Positions 7,444-17,142 are shown, counted from the stretch's first letter. The stretch is 64,000 nucleotides of DNA from Sediminibacterium sp. (GCF_030695065.1 NZ_JAUYTR010000023.1:310001-374000), one strand, 5' to 3'. Notes: a model not told the origin generated them from the letters alone. Translations and numbers: made by a program.

Positions 7444-8249
7444 TATACGCGCACGTAATCAATCCACATTTTTTGAGGAAAGATAGTATCGTCTACCCCC
7501 TTTTGTCCACCCCAGTTTCCACCCACTGCTATATTTATAAGCAAGTGAAAGCGTTGATCAAAGGGCCATTCGTCTGTATTTTTATGTGAGTTCTTGAACG
7601 AGTTGTATTTAATGTTGTCTACATAAAAACGAATTTCTTCTGCATCCCATTCAATACTGTACACATGAAAAGCGGTAGATAAATCTTTGAAATTCATTCC
7701 CAAGGTTTTTTGTGTTCCCTTCATGCCATTGTAGGCGTTGGTATGCACGGTTCCTAAAACCGAGTCGGGCCAAAATCCTACGTTTTCCATAATATCTATT
7801 TCTCCACTATGGGGCCATCCGCCGTATTTCCAATCGGTGGGCAACATCCAAATAGCAGGCCACATGCCTCGTCCGGCGGGTAGTTTGGCTTTTACATCAA
7901 TGCGTCCATATTTCCAATCGCCTTTGTTCTTGGTTACTAAACGCGCACTAGAATATTTAGCGTCTGCAATATTTTCTTTATGTGCTTCTACTATTAATAA
8001 GCCATTTTCTACACGGGCATTATTGGTATTCTTTGCTGTATAATACTGTAATTCGTTATTGCCCCATCCACAGTTTTGTGGACAGCCTCTTCCAACATCG
8101 TACCCCCATTTGGTACTATCGGGTAACCCTTTGCCATTGAACTCATCGGACCAAACTAATTTTTTAAATGTTTGCGATTGAACGTTGGCAGAAAGTAGCA
8201 CCAGCAGGATGATTAAATACCTGCCGATGCCGTTGCTTGCTTGCTTCAT
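7437..8249 (-). CDS. Secreted GH16 beta-glucanase (laminarinase-like)
   Basis: About 270 residues from the ATG at 8249. That start is chosen over 8300 because it begins a good signal peptide (MKQASNGIGRYLIILLVLLS, cleaved near NVQSQ) and avoids overlap with the preceding gene. The GH16 fold is clear: FNGKGLPDSTKWGYDVGRG, the catalytic GEIDIMENVG (nucleophile E, D, acid/base E), and a C-terminal MWIDYVRVYQ strand. Enzymes with this motif and a W-rich cleft cleave beta-1,3- or mixed-linkage glucans. It is the last gene of the susCD operon and sits 10 bp after its GH16 paralogue, suggesting sequential cleavage of one substrate. Confidence 0.9.
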   Translation of the reverse strand: MKQASNGIGRYLIILLVLLSANVQSQTFKKLVWSDEFNGKGLPDSTKWGYDVGRGCPQNCGWGNNELQYYTAKNTNNARVENGLLIVEAHKENIADAKYSSARLVTKNKGDWKYGRIDVKAKLPAGRGMWPAIWMLPTDWKYGGWPHSGEIDIMENVGFWPDSVLGTVHTNAYNGMKGTQKTLGMNFKDLSTAFHVYSIEWDAEEIRFYVDNIKYNSFKNSHKNTDEWPFDQRFHLLINIAVGGNWGGQKGVDDTIFPQKMWIDYVRVYQ

Positions 8250-8259
8250 AACTGTACTA

Positions 8260-9285
8260 CTATTGATAAACCCTAATATAGTCAATTTCCATGGTGGCAT
8301 TATTGAAACCGCTTTCTACTGCTCCTCCAAAAGTTCCGCCCATGGCTAGGTTCATGATTAAAAAGAAATTTTGATTAAATGGTAGGCTCGAAGTATTGGC
8401 TACTGTATGAAATATATTTCCATCTACTAAAAATTTAATAGAAGTGGCGTTCCATTCCATGGTGTAAATATGAAACTCGGTGGTTGCATTGGTAATATCG
8501 CGTGTTCCGCCGTCTGCATTGCCACCAAACCTTGCCGGATGGTGTACGGTGCCATAAATTTTATTCAGCTGTGATCCCTTGTGCTCCATAATATCTATTT
8601 CGCCGCATGCAGGCCAACTAACGGTGCTGATATTGGATCCCAACATCCATACTGCGGGCCAGGTTCCAACGCCAACGGGCAGTTTAGCTTTTACTTCTAC
8701 TTTTCCGTATTTAAAACTGAATTTATTTTGGGTTAATATTCTTGCACTGGTGTACCCGCTTCCACTAAAACTTTCCTTAATGGCTTTAATTTTTAATGTG
8801 CCATTCGATACAAATGCATTGTCTAAGCGATTGGTATAATATTGTAATTCATTATTTCCCCAACCTCCTGAACCGGTGCCTATATCGTATCCCCATTTGG
8901 AGGGATCAGGCGCGCCGTTTGCATCAAACTCATCAGAAAATACCAAGGACTGCGCCACCGCAACCGTTATTTGTGTGCTTTTTGAAGCGGTTTGTCCTGT
9001 GCTGCTCTTTGCAATCACATTCACGGTATAGGTTCCGGCTGCTGGATATTTATACGTTACAATTCCCGAAGGAACTGTTTGAAAAACCCCATTGCCAAAA
9101 TCAAAATCGTAGGTGCTTGCATTGGTAGCTGTTGCAGTAAATGCTACATTGCCACTGTTGTCGGTACTTACTACTGCATTCAGTGTAAGATTAGTGGGCG
9201 TTACGGCAGTAGGTGCAGTGTCTTTCTTGCCGCAACCAAGCAACAAGAAAGCACTGAATCCTAAAATGCTGAATATTTTTTTCAT
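8260..9285 (-). CDS. Surface lipoprotein: PKD domain plus GH16 beta-glucanase
   Basis: 341 residues. A lipoprotein signal peptide ends in LLLGCGKK (Cys18). A PKD-type domain spans about residues 30-108 (YDFDFGNGVFQTVPSG, then YPAAGTYTVNVIAKSS). A GH16 catalytic domain fills 112-341 with CGEIDIMEHKG as the ExDxxE motif and the terminal MEIDYIRVYQ. The lipid anchor suggests it is the cell-surface endo-glucanase that makes oligosaccharides for the SusCD importer. Its neighbour downstream encodes a soluble GH16 of the same family without a PKD domain. Confidence 0.92.
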   Translation of the reverse strand: MKKIFSILGFSAFLLLGCGKKDTAPTAVTPTNLTLNAVVSTDNSGNVAFTATATNASTYDFDFGNGVFQTVPSGIVTYKYPAAGTYTVNVIAKSSTGQTASKSTQITVAVAQSLVFSDEFDANGAPDPSKWGYDIGTGSGGWGNNELQYYTNRLDNAFVSNGTLKIKAIKESFSGSGYTSARILTQNKFSFKYGKVEVKAKLPVGVGTWPAVWMLGSNISTVSWPACGEIDIMEHKGSQLNKIYGTVHHPARFGGNADGGTRDITNATTEFHIYTMEWNATSIKFLVDGNIFHTVANTSSLPFNQNFFLIMNLAMGGTFGGAVESGFNNATMEIDYIRVYQ

Positions 9286-9287
9286 CC

Positions 9288-10202
9288 CTATTTAACTTTC
9301 AATTTTTGATACCATGAGTTTCCGTCAATACCAATATTGCGTAAGCTTAACTCAGTTGCTGAAATAGCCAATATTTCATAGCTGGTTCCGCCGGTTCCAA
9401 AATTAATAATGCCATTGCCTGGAACTGTGAAGGCAATTCTAGTAGAATTTGCTGCAGTTGAACCAGTGCTTGCATCCATGAAACTTAATCTTCTTGGGGC
9501 TGCAATGCTCATTGCAAAACATGCATCACCTCCACTAAATCCATAGAATGCGCTGGCTGCACCAATTGCAAAAGATTGTCCTTTGTTATCTATGGTCATA
9601 GTGATATTGTTATTAGCGTCTTTGCTAAAGCTAATTTCATCATCGTATGCACATGCTTCCCTTGAATCTGGTGTTGCTGCATACCATATAGGTGCAAATT
9701 CATTAGCCGGTCCTACGCCAAAATGACCAACAGCTCCTTTATCAGTTACCCATGTTTTTGATGAACCGCCTGTTAATGCAGTTTCAATTGCGGTAGGAAT
9801 TTCAAACGCAACAAACACGGTAATTTTTTTACTAATGGTACTAATGCTTCCTCCTGTACCTACTGCATTTACTACAATTGTAAATTCGTTGGTGCCTGGT
9901 GTGGTATAACGGTAATTAATTTTACCTGTTGGTACTACTTGTGTTTTGCCATCACCAAAATCTACATTGTAGGTAATGGCGTTGGTAGCAGCTACCGTAA
10001 TAGCCACATTACCTGTACCGTTACCATTTGGGTTACTGGCATCTACACCAGCAATAACCGTATTGAGTGTTAATCCTGTTGGCGCTTTAATGGCGCCAAA
10101 GCTGTACTCTGTTTTTTTGCAGCCCGAAAATACCAGCACTGCAGCAACAAAAAACGCAGACAGGGTAGTTATATTTTTAAACATAATGCTCGTTTTATTC
10201 AA
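9288..10202 (-). CDS. PKD-domain lipoprotein, candidate surface glycan-binding protein
   Basis: 304 residues. The lipobox is VFSGCKK. The start may be the internal Met7 (MFKNITTLSAFF), which gives a cleaner signal peptide. Residues about 38-130 are a PKD-like domain (YNVDFGDGKTQVVPTGKINYRY). The C-terminal ~165 residues (SSKTWVTDKGAVGHFGVGP, then FAPIWYAATPDSREACAYDD) form a separate beta-rich domain seen in Bacteroidota PUL proteins. No catalytic motif was recognised. It lies directly between the GH16 lipoprotein (2-bp gap) and the repeat lipoprotein. By position it is analogous to SusE/SusF, so a glycan-binding role is inferred. Confidence 0.75.
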   Translation of the reverse strand: MNKTSIMFKNITTLSAFFVAAVLVFSGCKKTEYSFGAIKAPTGLTLNTVIAGVDASNPNGNGTGNVAITVAATNAITYNVDFGDGKTQVVPTGKINYRYTTPGTNEFTIVVNAVGTGGSISTISKKITVFVAFEIPTAIETALTGGSSKTWVTDKGAVGHFGVGPANEFAPIWYAATPDSREACAYDDEISFSKDANNNITMTIDNKGQSFAIGAASAFYGFSGGDACFAMSIAAPRRLSFMDASTGSTAANSTRIAFTVPGNGIINFGTGGTSYEILAISATELSLRNIGIDGNSWYQKLKVK

Positions 10203-12278
10203 TTAAAAAAGATTGATATCGTCAAAATAGAAAGTGAAATTGCTGCTACCATCTCCTACTGTTCCCAATTCAAAAATCAATACGATTTTATGGTAACTGT
10301 TGGCGGTGTTAATAGCGCTGTAATCAAAAGTGAGTTCTTCCCAACCGTTGGCTACAGTGGTTGTTACTTCTTTCTCAAAGTTTAATGCGCCATTGGTAGC
10401 ATTTTCTACTTTCAACAATACTTTAGCGCCCACTCTTGGTGAGTACACTTTCATTTTAAAAGTCTTCTTACTAAAATCGATTGGACCAGCTAACTCAATA
10501 AATGAACCTCCCCATGGCTGGCCTGCACTCTTAATCATTCTTCCCACTTTATTACTGGTATTAATACCTGTCTTATGCGGGTTATCAATTACGGTTGCAC
10601 CACCACCATCAAAATTGGTGAATGTATAAGTAAGTGAAGTGCTTTCAAAATTCAATGGCAATGAAACACCTGTTACCACATTGGTGGTCAAATATTGTAC
10701 ATCGTCCCAATAGAATATTTTACCATTTCCTGCAGTTCCAAAATCGAAGAAGATGGATGCTTTATCGTAACGATACGCTGCATTAATAGCTGCTGTTCCA
10801 GATACATGATTGGCAAAATCAAAAATCAATGTTTCCCATGCATTGGCTACTGTTGTATTTGCATCGGTTTCTACTGATTTAGTTGGATCCGTTGCATCTT
10901 CAATTTTCAATCTAATTTTCAAACCTGCTGCTGGAGAATAAACTCGCACACTCATTTGTGAAGTAGTAGTGGTAATTGGCAATGCTCTTGCAAAACCACT
11001 AGCTGTTCCAATAGTAGTACCAGCCCATGTTTCAGCACCATTTGGTTTGGTGGTCTTCATTACTTTATTGGCTGCATTGGTTGGATCGTTTACTAACTCA
11101 GATTGGTTATTACCAAAATCAGTAACCGTGTAGTTGGTTCCTACAACATCAAATGATACCGGCCAATCCAATTGAGTAGTTGGCATAGTTGCTGCCAAAC
11201 GAATATCATCGAATAAGAAAGTGAAATTAGGTGAGCCATCGCCTACTGTACCCAATTCAAAAATCAATACAATATTGTTGTAAACGTTGGCCGTATTTAT
11301 GGTACTAAAATCAAATCCTATTTCTTCCCACGCATTGGCTACAGTGGTGGTGCGTTCTTTTTCAAAAGCGATGGCTCCATTGCCTGCATTCTCCACTTTC
11401 AATAATACTTTAGCACCCACTCTTGGTGAGTACACTTTCATTCTAAAAATCTTATTGGTACTAAAATCGATTGGTGTGCTTAAAGGCAACACCGAGCCAC
11501 CCCATGGCTGTCCGGCTCCTTTAATCATTCTACCTACTTTATTGGTAGTGTTGATACCTGTTTTAAAAGGGTTATCAATAACACTTGAATTACCGCCATC
11601 AAAATTGCTGAATGCATAATTAATAGTTGGAGATTCAAAAGTTAATGGCAATAAAACTGGATCTACAATAGTAACAGTTTTAGTTACTTCTGTTTTTGCA
11701 GCTCCACCACTTAATGCTACAATCTTAACGGTGTAAGTTCCTGTACTTGTATAAACTTTGCTGGCTGTTTGGCCTTCATTAATATTCGTAGGTACCTCAT
11801 TGGCTACATCACCAAAATACACTTGAAAGAATGTTTCATATAAAGCTTTTGCAGTCACATTCACTTTAAAGTTATTGCTCGCATCTATCACTGCTGTTGC
11901 TTCTACATTTTCTGGCGCCCTAAATGTTACGGTTAACTGTTGGGTTGCTTCTTTTGTTTTTCCTGAAACGTTATAAGCAACCAACTTTACATTGTACACG
12001 CCTTCTTTATAAATATGGGTAGTGTTTTTTCCTGCAAGAACTTTAGCAGGAGTGGTAGTGGCATCTCCATAATATACATCATAAGACACCGCACCCTCTC
12101 CGTTTGGAGTAATGGTAACTAAACCAGTATTGTCTTGGGTAATTGTAAATAACGCGCTCAATTTATCTGGAACGCTGGCAGATTCTACAAAAGAAGTATC
12201 GGTAAACTCCTTTTTGCTACAACCGGTGAAAAGCAATCCCACCAGTACTGCGCTGAATAAAAATTTTATTGATTTCAT
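10203..12278 (-). CDS. Surface lipoprotein with two PKD-like and three repeated carbohydrate-binding-like domains
   Basis: 691 residues with lipobox LLFTGCSKK (Cys20). Two PKD-like domains span about 38-118 and 121-205. Three beta-sandwich repeats follow: 211-361, a divergent 371-529, and 541-690. Copies 1 and 3 share long identical blocks (KVYSPRVGAKVLLKVENA, NKVGRMIK, AGQPWGGS, LIFELGTVGDGS). The FDDIRL/WDDVQYL/FDDINL ends are typical of CBM-like jelly rolls. The protein sits just after susD, so it is probably the outer-surface glycan-binding protein that concentrates substrate for the GH16 enzymes. No catalytic residues were identified. Confidence 0.82.
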   Translation of the reverse strand: MKSIKFLFSAVLVGLLFTGCSKKEFTDTSFVESASVPDKLSALFTITQDNTGLVTITPNGEGAVSYDVYYGDATTTPAKVLAGKNTTHIYKEGVYNVKLVAYNVSGKTKEATQQLTVTFRAPENVEATAVIDASNNFKVNVTAKALYETFFQVYFGDVANEVPTNINEGQTASKVYTSTGTYTVKIVALSGGAAKTEVTKTVTIVDPVLLPLTFESPTINYAFSNFDGGNSSVIDNPFKTGINTTNKVGRMIKGAGQPWGGSVLPLSTPIDFSTNKIFRMKVYSPRVGAKVLLKVENAGNGAIAFEKERTTTVANAWEEIGFDFSTINTANVYNNIVLIFELGTVGDGSPNFTFLFDDIRLAATMPTTQLDWPVSFDVVGTNYTVTDFGNNQSELVNDPTNAANKVMKTTKPNGAETWAGTTIGTASGFARALPITTTTSQMSVRVYSPAAGLKIRLKIEDATDPTKSVETDANTTVANAWETLIFDFANHVSGTAAINAAYRYDKASIFFDFGTAGNGKIFYWDDVQYLTTNVVTGVSLPLNFESTSLTYTFTNFDGGGATVIDNPHKTGINTSNKVGRMIKSAGQPWGGSFIELAGPIDFSKKTFKMKVYSPRVGAKVLLKVENATNGALNFEKEVTTTVANGWEELTFDYSAINTANSYHKIVLIFELGTVGDGSSNFTFYFDDINLF
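10206..11648 (-). repeat. Internal domain repeats in the glycan-binding lipoprotein gene
   Basis: Two highly similar coding repeats of about 450 bp (11196-11648 and 10206-10658) flank a divergent third copy (about 10692-11168). Stretches such as those encoding AGQPWGGS and KVYSPRVGAKVLLKVEN are nearly identical at the DNA level. This indicates relatively recent duplication or ongoing gene conversion of the outer copies. Confidence 0.75.
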
Positions 12279-12299
12279 ATCATTTTTTTTGTGGGTTGA

Positions 12300-13811
12300 T
12301 TAATAGCCGCTGTTTTGTGGTAAGCCTGAAATTTCCACTTCTTGCTGAGGTATTGGAAATACTTCGTGCTTGCCTACTACAAAGCCAGTGATTTTAGTAG
12401 CAGCCTGACCAATTCTTACTAAGTCAAAGAAACGATCTCCTTCCATAGCAAGTTCTAAACGGCGCTCATTCCAAATAGCATCTCTTAATGCAGTACCCGC
12501 TCCAGAAAAATTACTGCTGGTATTTCCAAATGCACGCTCTCTTACTCTGTTTAAATAAGTCAACGCTTTTGCATCATTTGGTGCTGCTGATCTATTGAAT
12601 GCTTCTGCTGCCATTAACAACACATCTGAATAACGGATGATGCGAAAGTTATTGGTGTAGTTCAATTCAATTTGACCAGATGTTTCACCCTTACGTGGTA
12701 AATACTTTTGATTGTATAAACCAGTATTTTTAAATGGAGCTACTTGATAAGTAATATTGAAACTTGGGTTAGCTGCTTTGTACGCTTCAATATCGAGAAT
12801 AGTTACATTCTTTCTTTGATCACCTGCAGTGTATGCTGCTGCTAAATTAGCAGTAGGCAAATTGGTGCTCCATCCTGCTGCATAAGGCATAGCGCCAGAT
12901 CCATTTAATCCCCTAACACCACACTGTTGTACGGCATAGTTTCCTTGACCTCTTGTTGCGCCACCCCAGTTATAATAAGGTGAGTTATTGCTGTACTGAA
13001 TTTCAAAAACAGACTCTGGTCCGTTTTCGCCTGATGCTAAAAACATTGATCCGTAATTAGATACCAATGAAAATGCATTGGCAGTAATCACTGCTTCTAA
13101 TGTGGTAGCTGCTTCAGTAAATTTATTCTGGTACAAATACACTTTACCCAATAATGCTTGTGCAGCATATTTGGTAATTCTTCCTTTTTGTACTTGCACA
13201 GCTGGTAATGCTGCAACTGCTGCTGTTAAATCTGCTTCAATTTGTTTGTACACGTCTGCCTTAGGCGCACGCTTCAAAGATTTTGAATCGGTTAAGCCCA
13301 AACGCTTGTCTACAAACAAAGGCACGTCTCCAAAAAACTTTACTAAAGTAAAATAGTAGTAAGCACGCAAGAAATATACTTCACCATATAAAGCTTCCTT
13401 ACCCGCAAAGTTTACTGTTGCACCTGCAAGGTTGGTGGTTTTATATTGTGTCATATAATTGGCACGATTCACTCCTTCGTATGCACTTACCCATAGCTCT
13501 TGTAAAGTGCTATTGATAGGTGTATGCGTGTAGTCGTCTATTTGTTGTAAGCTTAATACATCAGATGCATTTTCGCCACCGGCTACTGCATTGTCCGATG
13601 CAATTTCGCCTACTACTACTGCTTGATTTAACCACTGCAATGGCGTGTACACGCTTACTGCCATAGTTCTATAATCTGATTCAGAGCGCAGGTATTCTTT
13701 TTCGGTAATTACAAAATCCTCTTTGGGATCGTAGTCTACCCACTTTTTGCAGGAGACACTAAGCATGGAAACCATGGCCAAGCTTAGAATAGTATAGTTG
13801 AACTTTTTCAT
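12300..13811 (-). CDS. SusD/RagB family glycan-binding outer membrane lipoprotein
   Basis: 503 residues. The lipoprotein signal is MVSMLSVSCKK (Cys21). The SusD-like N-terminus (DYDPKEDFVITEKEYLRSES) precedes the TPR-containing RagB/SusD body (ALYGEVYFLRAYYYFTLVKFFGDVPLF; AAQALLGKVYLYQNKFTEAATTLE) and the C-terminal NERRLELAMEGDRFFDLVR motif. SusD caps the SusC barrel and binds oligosaccharides at the cell surface. The gene lies 18 bp downstream of susC, the usual pairing and order. Lipoproteins and GH16 genes follow in the same direction, so one operon is likely. Confidence 0.96.
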   Translation of the reverse strand: MKKFNYTILSLAMVSMLSVSCKKWVDYDPKEDFVITEKEYLRSESDYRTMAVSVYTPLQWLNQAVVVGEIASDNAVAGGENASDVLSLQQIDDYTHTPINSTLQELWVSAYEGVNRANYMTQYKTTNLAGATVNFAGKEALYGEVYFLRAYYYFTLVKFFGDVPLFVDKRLGLTDSKSLKRAPKADVYKQIEADLTAAVAALPAVQVQKGRITKYAAQALLGKVYLYQNKFTEAATTLEAVITANAFSLVSNYGSMFLASGENGPESVFEIQYSNNSPYYNWGGATRGQGNYAVQQCGVRGLNGSGAMPYAAGWSTNLPTANLAAAYTAGDQRKNVTILDIEAYKAANPSFNITYQVAPFKNTGLYNQKYLPRKGETSGQIELNYTNNFRIIRYSDVLLMAAEAFNRSAAPNDAKALTYLNRVRERAFGNTSSNFSGAGTALRDAIWNERRLELAMEGDRFFDLVRIGQAATKITGFVVGKHEVFPIPQQEVEISGLPQNSGY

Positions 13812-13829
13812 TGTTGTAATTTGTTTTCG

Positions 13830-16800
13830 TTAGAGTTTAATGTCTAAGCCTACAGAGAAGGTTCTTGCTTGTGGGTATGCACCACGATCAATACCCGTAT
13901 CTAAAATTCCTCCAGCTATTTCAGGATCAAATCCGGTGTACTTGGTAAATGTGAATGCATTTCTTACCTGTACATAAACCCTCAATTTGCTGAATGCTTT
14001 TTTAATAGTATTCGAATTGAATGTGTATCCTAATTGGATATTCTTGATTTTCACAAATGAACCATCTTCAACATAACGATCACTTACGCGAATATTGCTG
14101 TTTGCATCGGTAAATGAATAGCGAGGGTATCTTGCATCATTGGTAGAACCTTCACCAGTCCAACGAGCCAATACTTCTCTTGATTTATTAGAGAAGTTGG
14201 CATTACGCTCATAGGCTTTGTAAATATCATTGCCTATTGAAGCATAAGTAAACATGTTGAAGTCAAAGTTTTTATAATCTAGGCTTAAGTTCCAGCCCAT
14301 GGTAAACGTAGGGAATGGATCACCAATCTTCGTACGGTCGTTCGCGTTAATCACGCCATCGCCATTAATGTCTGCAAATTGAATATCGCCTGGAACAGCA
14401 CCCGCTTGTGTAGGAGCTTTAGCAATATCTGCTGCATTTTGGAATATGCCCACGGTTTTGTATCCAAAGAAATAACCAGGGGTTGCTCCTTTTTCGAACA
14501 CAGTAACGTTTTGGCTTTGCCCATTAAAATAGAATCCACCTAAAATTTTTGCAGTACCATCATCATTGGTAGCTGTTACTTCATTCTTAGCTGTGGTGAA
14601 AGTTAAGCTGGTATTAAACTTAAGGTCTTTACCAAAAATATCGTTGTAGCTAATGCTTAAATCTAAACCGCGTGTGCTGGTAGAACCAATATTAGCGGTT
14701 GGAATAGGCACGGTACCTAAATACATAGAAGCAGATGGGGTAAACAATAATCCATCCACATTCTTTTGAAAATAATCTACTGTTAAGTTTAATTTTCTTG
14801 AAAGGAATGCCGCATCAAATCCAAAGTTGGCCTGCAATTGTTTTTCCCAACGCAATGCATTATTTGCAGCAGATGCTACTGTTGAGCCAGGATAAAACAC
14901 GTCTCCAAAATTGTATCCATTACTATTAGCAGTAGGACCATAACTAGGACCGCCTGTTACAATGGAAACATACTGAGGGTTTACATTTTCATTTCCGATT
15001 GAACCATAACTACCGCGAATCTTTAAATAATCTACTACTTTAGATTTAAAGAAAGATTCATTAGAAATTACCCAACCTGCAGATCCTGATAAGAAATTAG
15101 CAAATCTGTTTTCAGAACCAAAGGCATAAGAACCATCTCTTCTAATGGTTAATGATCCCAAATACTTGTCTTGGTAATCGTAGTTAACACGTCCAAAATA
15201 AGAAAGGTTTCTTCTGAAATATTGGTAGTAATATCCGTTGATGGCATTGCTATTGGTAGCATTGTTGTTTCCGGTTGCTGCTGTAAAATCTGCAAAATCC
15301 CAAGAGTTAAATGGTACATCTTGTCTGCTAGCACCAGCCGCATTACCAGAAGTTTTTGCAACCGCCATACCTACTACGGTTTCAAACTGGTGGTCGTTCT
15401 TAATCTTGAAATTATAGTTCGCGTATGTTTCCCAAGTCCAGTTAAAGTTGCTGGTTTTTTCATGAGAAACACTGTTGAATCTACCTGCAACGGTTGATCC
15501 ATCTGCATTCATAGAGTTGTCTACGTTTTGTGGACCATAAAATACCAATGGATTAAATCCTTTAGCATTGCCATCGTATTTGGTATAACCAAAACGAGTA
15601 GTCAACTTCAAGTCTTTCATGATATCATACTGCAATTCAAATTTTCCGTAAATTTTTGAACCAGTATTTTTATTATAGGTATTTTCTAATTTGGTAAGGG
15701 GATTATAAATCTCCGATAGCAACAACGTACTAAATCCATACTGACCCACTGTGTTTGGAACCGTGTTCATTACAGAAACGGTTGGATCAAAATTGATGGC
15801 ACTACCAATAATAGAGTTGAAGGAATTTTCTTGAACGCCTCTACCAGTTAAAGTAACTGCAGTAGTGTTAATCAATAATTTTACTTTAGAACTTAAGTCG
15901 AAGTTTAAGTTAGCCGTAAAGTTACCACGACTAAAGCGGCTCTTGCTATCTCCACCAACAATACCTCCTTGGTCTACATAACCACCACTTAAGAAATAAG
16001 TCATTTTATCGCTTCCGCCTCTTGCCGCAATGGAGTGCGTTTGGAAAGAAGCATTTTTAAATACTTGATTCTGCCAATTGGTTCCTACCCCTACTTTGCT
16101 TAAATCGGAGAATACTACTGGGCCACCAGCTACTGTACTTCCCTCATTAATCATGGCAGCATATTCTGAAGCATTCAACACGCCAATGGTGTTAATTACA
16201 TTCTGTACGCCATAGTTACCATTAATGGTGATATCGGTTTTTTGGTTTTTGCGGCCCGATTTAGTCGTAACTACAATTACCCCGTTACCCCCTTTTACAC
16301 CATATATAGCTGTTGCAGCTGCATCTTTTAATACGTTGATTGATTCTATATCAGCCGCATTAATAGAGTTGAAATCGGTTAATGTTTGTGGCACCCCGTC
16401 AATAATAACCATTGGGTCTGTACCAGAGAAAGAAGGAATACCTCTTACTAATACAGTTGGTTTAGAACCAGGAGTACCATTTTGAATCACATTTACCCCT
16501 GAAGCTCTACCCTGAAGGGCTTCTTCGGTTCTTACTGGTTTCAATTTTTCAATGTCTTCGCTTTTTACCGTTGAAATAGCACCCGACACTTTGGTTATTT
16601 TTCTGGTACCATAACCAATTACAATTACATCATTTAAAGTATTGGCTGTACTTACCTCTAATGCAATACCCAGCGTTACTGGGCCATTGATGGTATTTTT
16701 TACAGATTCAAATCCTTCAAATGACACTACCAACACTGCGCCTTTGGCAACATTGATGGTAAATTGACCTTGGGCATTGGTTTGGGTGGCCACTTGGGTA

Positions 16801-16949
16801 CCCTGAACAATAACTGAAGCCCCGGCCAGTGCTTCCCCTGTAGTTTTATTGGTTACTTTACCGCTTACAGCAATTTGCTGCGCCAGTACCTGCTGTAGAA
16901 AACCGCCCATGATAAATAGGAGGCATAGCAGTAGAAATCTTAATCTCAT
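13830..16949 (-). CDS. SusC/RagA family TonB-linked outer membrane transporter
   Basis: About 1039 residues from the ATG at 16949. That start is preferred over 16994 because it begins the signal peptide MRLRFLLLCLLFIMGGF, with cleavage near VLAQQ. A carboxypeptidase-like regulatory domain follows (VSGKVTNKTTGEALAGASVIVQG), then the SusC motif VIVIGYGTRKITKVSGAIS, the plug domain (GVNVIQNGTPGSKPTVLVRGIPSF; IESINVLKDAAATAIYG) and the beta-barrel ending ARTFSVGLDIKL. It imports oligosaccharides with SusD using TonB energy. It is first in the PUL operon and divergent from the propeller regulator, whose intergenic region has repeated motifs. Confidence 0.96.
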   Translation of the reverse strand: MRLRFLLLCLLFIMGGFLQQVLAQQIAVSGKVTNKTTGEALAGASVIVQGTQVATQTNAQGQFTINVAKGAVLVVSFEGFESVKNTINGPVTLGIALEVSTANTLNDVIVIGYGTRKITKVSGAISTVKSEDIEKLKPVRTEEALQGRASGVNVIQNGTPGSKPTVLVRGIPSFSGTDPMVIIDGVPQTLTDFNSINAADIESINVLKDAAATAIYGVKGGNGVIVVTTKSGRKNQKTDITINGNYGVQNVINTIGVLNASEYAAMINEGSTVAGGPVVFSDLSKVGVGTNWQNQVFKNASFQTHSIAARGGSDKMTYFLSGGYVDQGGIVGGDSKSRFSRGNFTANLNFDLSSKVKLLINTTAVTLTGRGVQENSFNSIIGSAINFDPTVSVMNTVPNTVGQYGFSTLLLSEIYNPLTKLENTYNKNTGSKIYGKFELQYDIMKDLKLTTRFGYTKYDGNAKGFNPLVFYGPQNVDNSMNADGSTVAGRFNSVSHEKTSNFNWTWETYANYNFKIKNDHQFETVVGMAVAKTSGNAAGASRQDVPFNSWDFADFTAATGNNNATNSNAINGYYYQYFRRNLSYFGRVNYDYQDKYLGSLTIRRDGSYAFGSENRFANFLSGSAGWVISNESFFKSKVVDYLKIRGSYGSIGNENVNPQYVSIVTGGPSYGPTANSNGYNFGDVFYPGSTVASAANNALRWEKQLQANFGFDAAFLSRKLNLTVDYFQKNVDGLLFTPSASMYLGTVPIPTANIGSTSTRGLDLSISYNDIFGKDLKFNTSLTFTTAKNEVTATNDDGTAKILGGFYFNGQSQNVTVFEKGATPGYFFGYKTVGIFQNAADIAKAPTQAGAVPGDIQFADINGDGVINANDRTKIGDPFPTFTMGWNLSLDYKNFDFNMFTYASIGNDIYKAYERNANFSNKSREVLARWTGEGSTNDARYPRYSFTDANSNIRVSDRYVEDGSFVKIKNIQLGYTFNSNTIKKAFSKLRVYVQVRNAFTFTKYTGFDPEIAGGILDTGIDRGAYPQARTFSVGLDIKL

Positions 16950-17035
16950 AATGCAAGCTTTTTGGTGAATGAAATGCAGTCGTTTTAACAACATAAAACT
17001 ATTTCACTCTACTTCAATGGAAGAATAACTTGCCC

Positions 17036-17051
17036 CTACATTACTACATCA
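17036..17051. promoter_or_regulatory. Tandem octamers CTACATTA-CTACATCA in the susC/regulator intergenic region
   Basis: Two abutting 8-bp direct repeats differ at one base. They lie between the susC start and the divergent regulator start, about 90 bp from each. The same octamer recurs at 17097-17104 and, with one change, at 17086-17093. This is a good candidate operator for the adjacent LuxR-type regulator, but binding is inferred. Confidence 0.45.
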
Positions 17052-17085
17052 TGATTTCTAAATGATTGATTTTTAATAAAATGGA

Positions 17086-17104
17086 GTACATCAAAACTAC
17101 ATCA
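17086..17104 (-). promoter_or_regulatory. Paired GTACATCA/CTACATCA elements overlapping a TAnnTTTG -7 box
   Basis: Two octamers with 11-bp periodicity (17086-17093 and 17097-17104) bracket, on the minus strand, TAGTTTTG at 17099-17092. That matches the Bacteroidota -7 consensus TAnnTTTG for transcription toward susC and implies a leader of about 135 nt. No convincing -33 TTTG lies at the usual distance upstream, which fits an activator-dependent promoter. Confidence 0.4.
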
Positions 17105-17142
17105 GGCTTTTTTTGTTATATTCATCATACCATTTTTAGCGC

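Noticed and set aside
16950..16994. Longer N-terminus for the SusC protein starting at 16994
   Set aside because: The extra 15 residues are basic and precede a complete signal peptide that starts at 16949.
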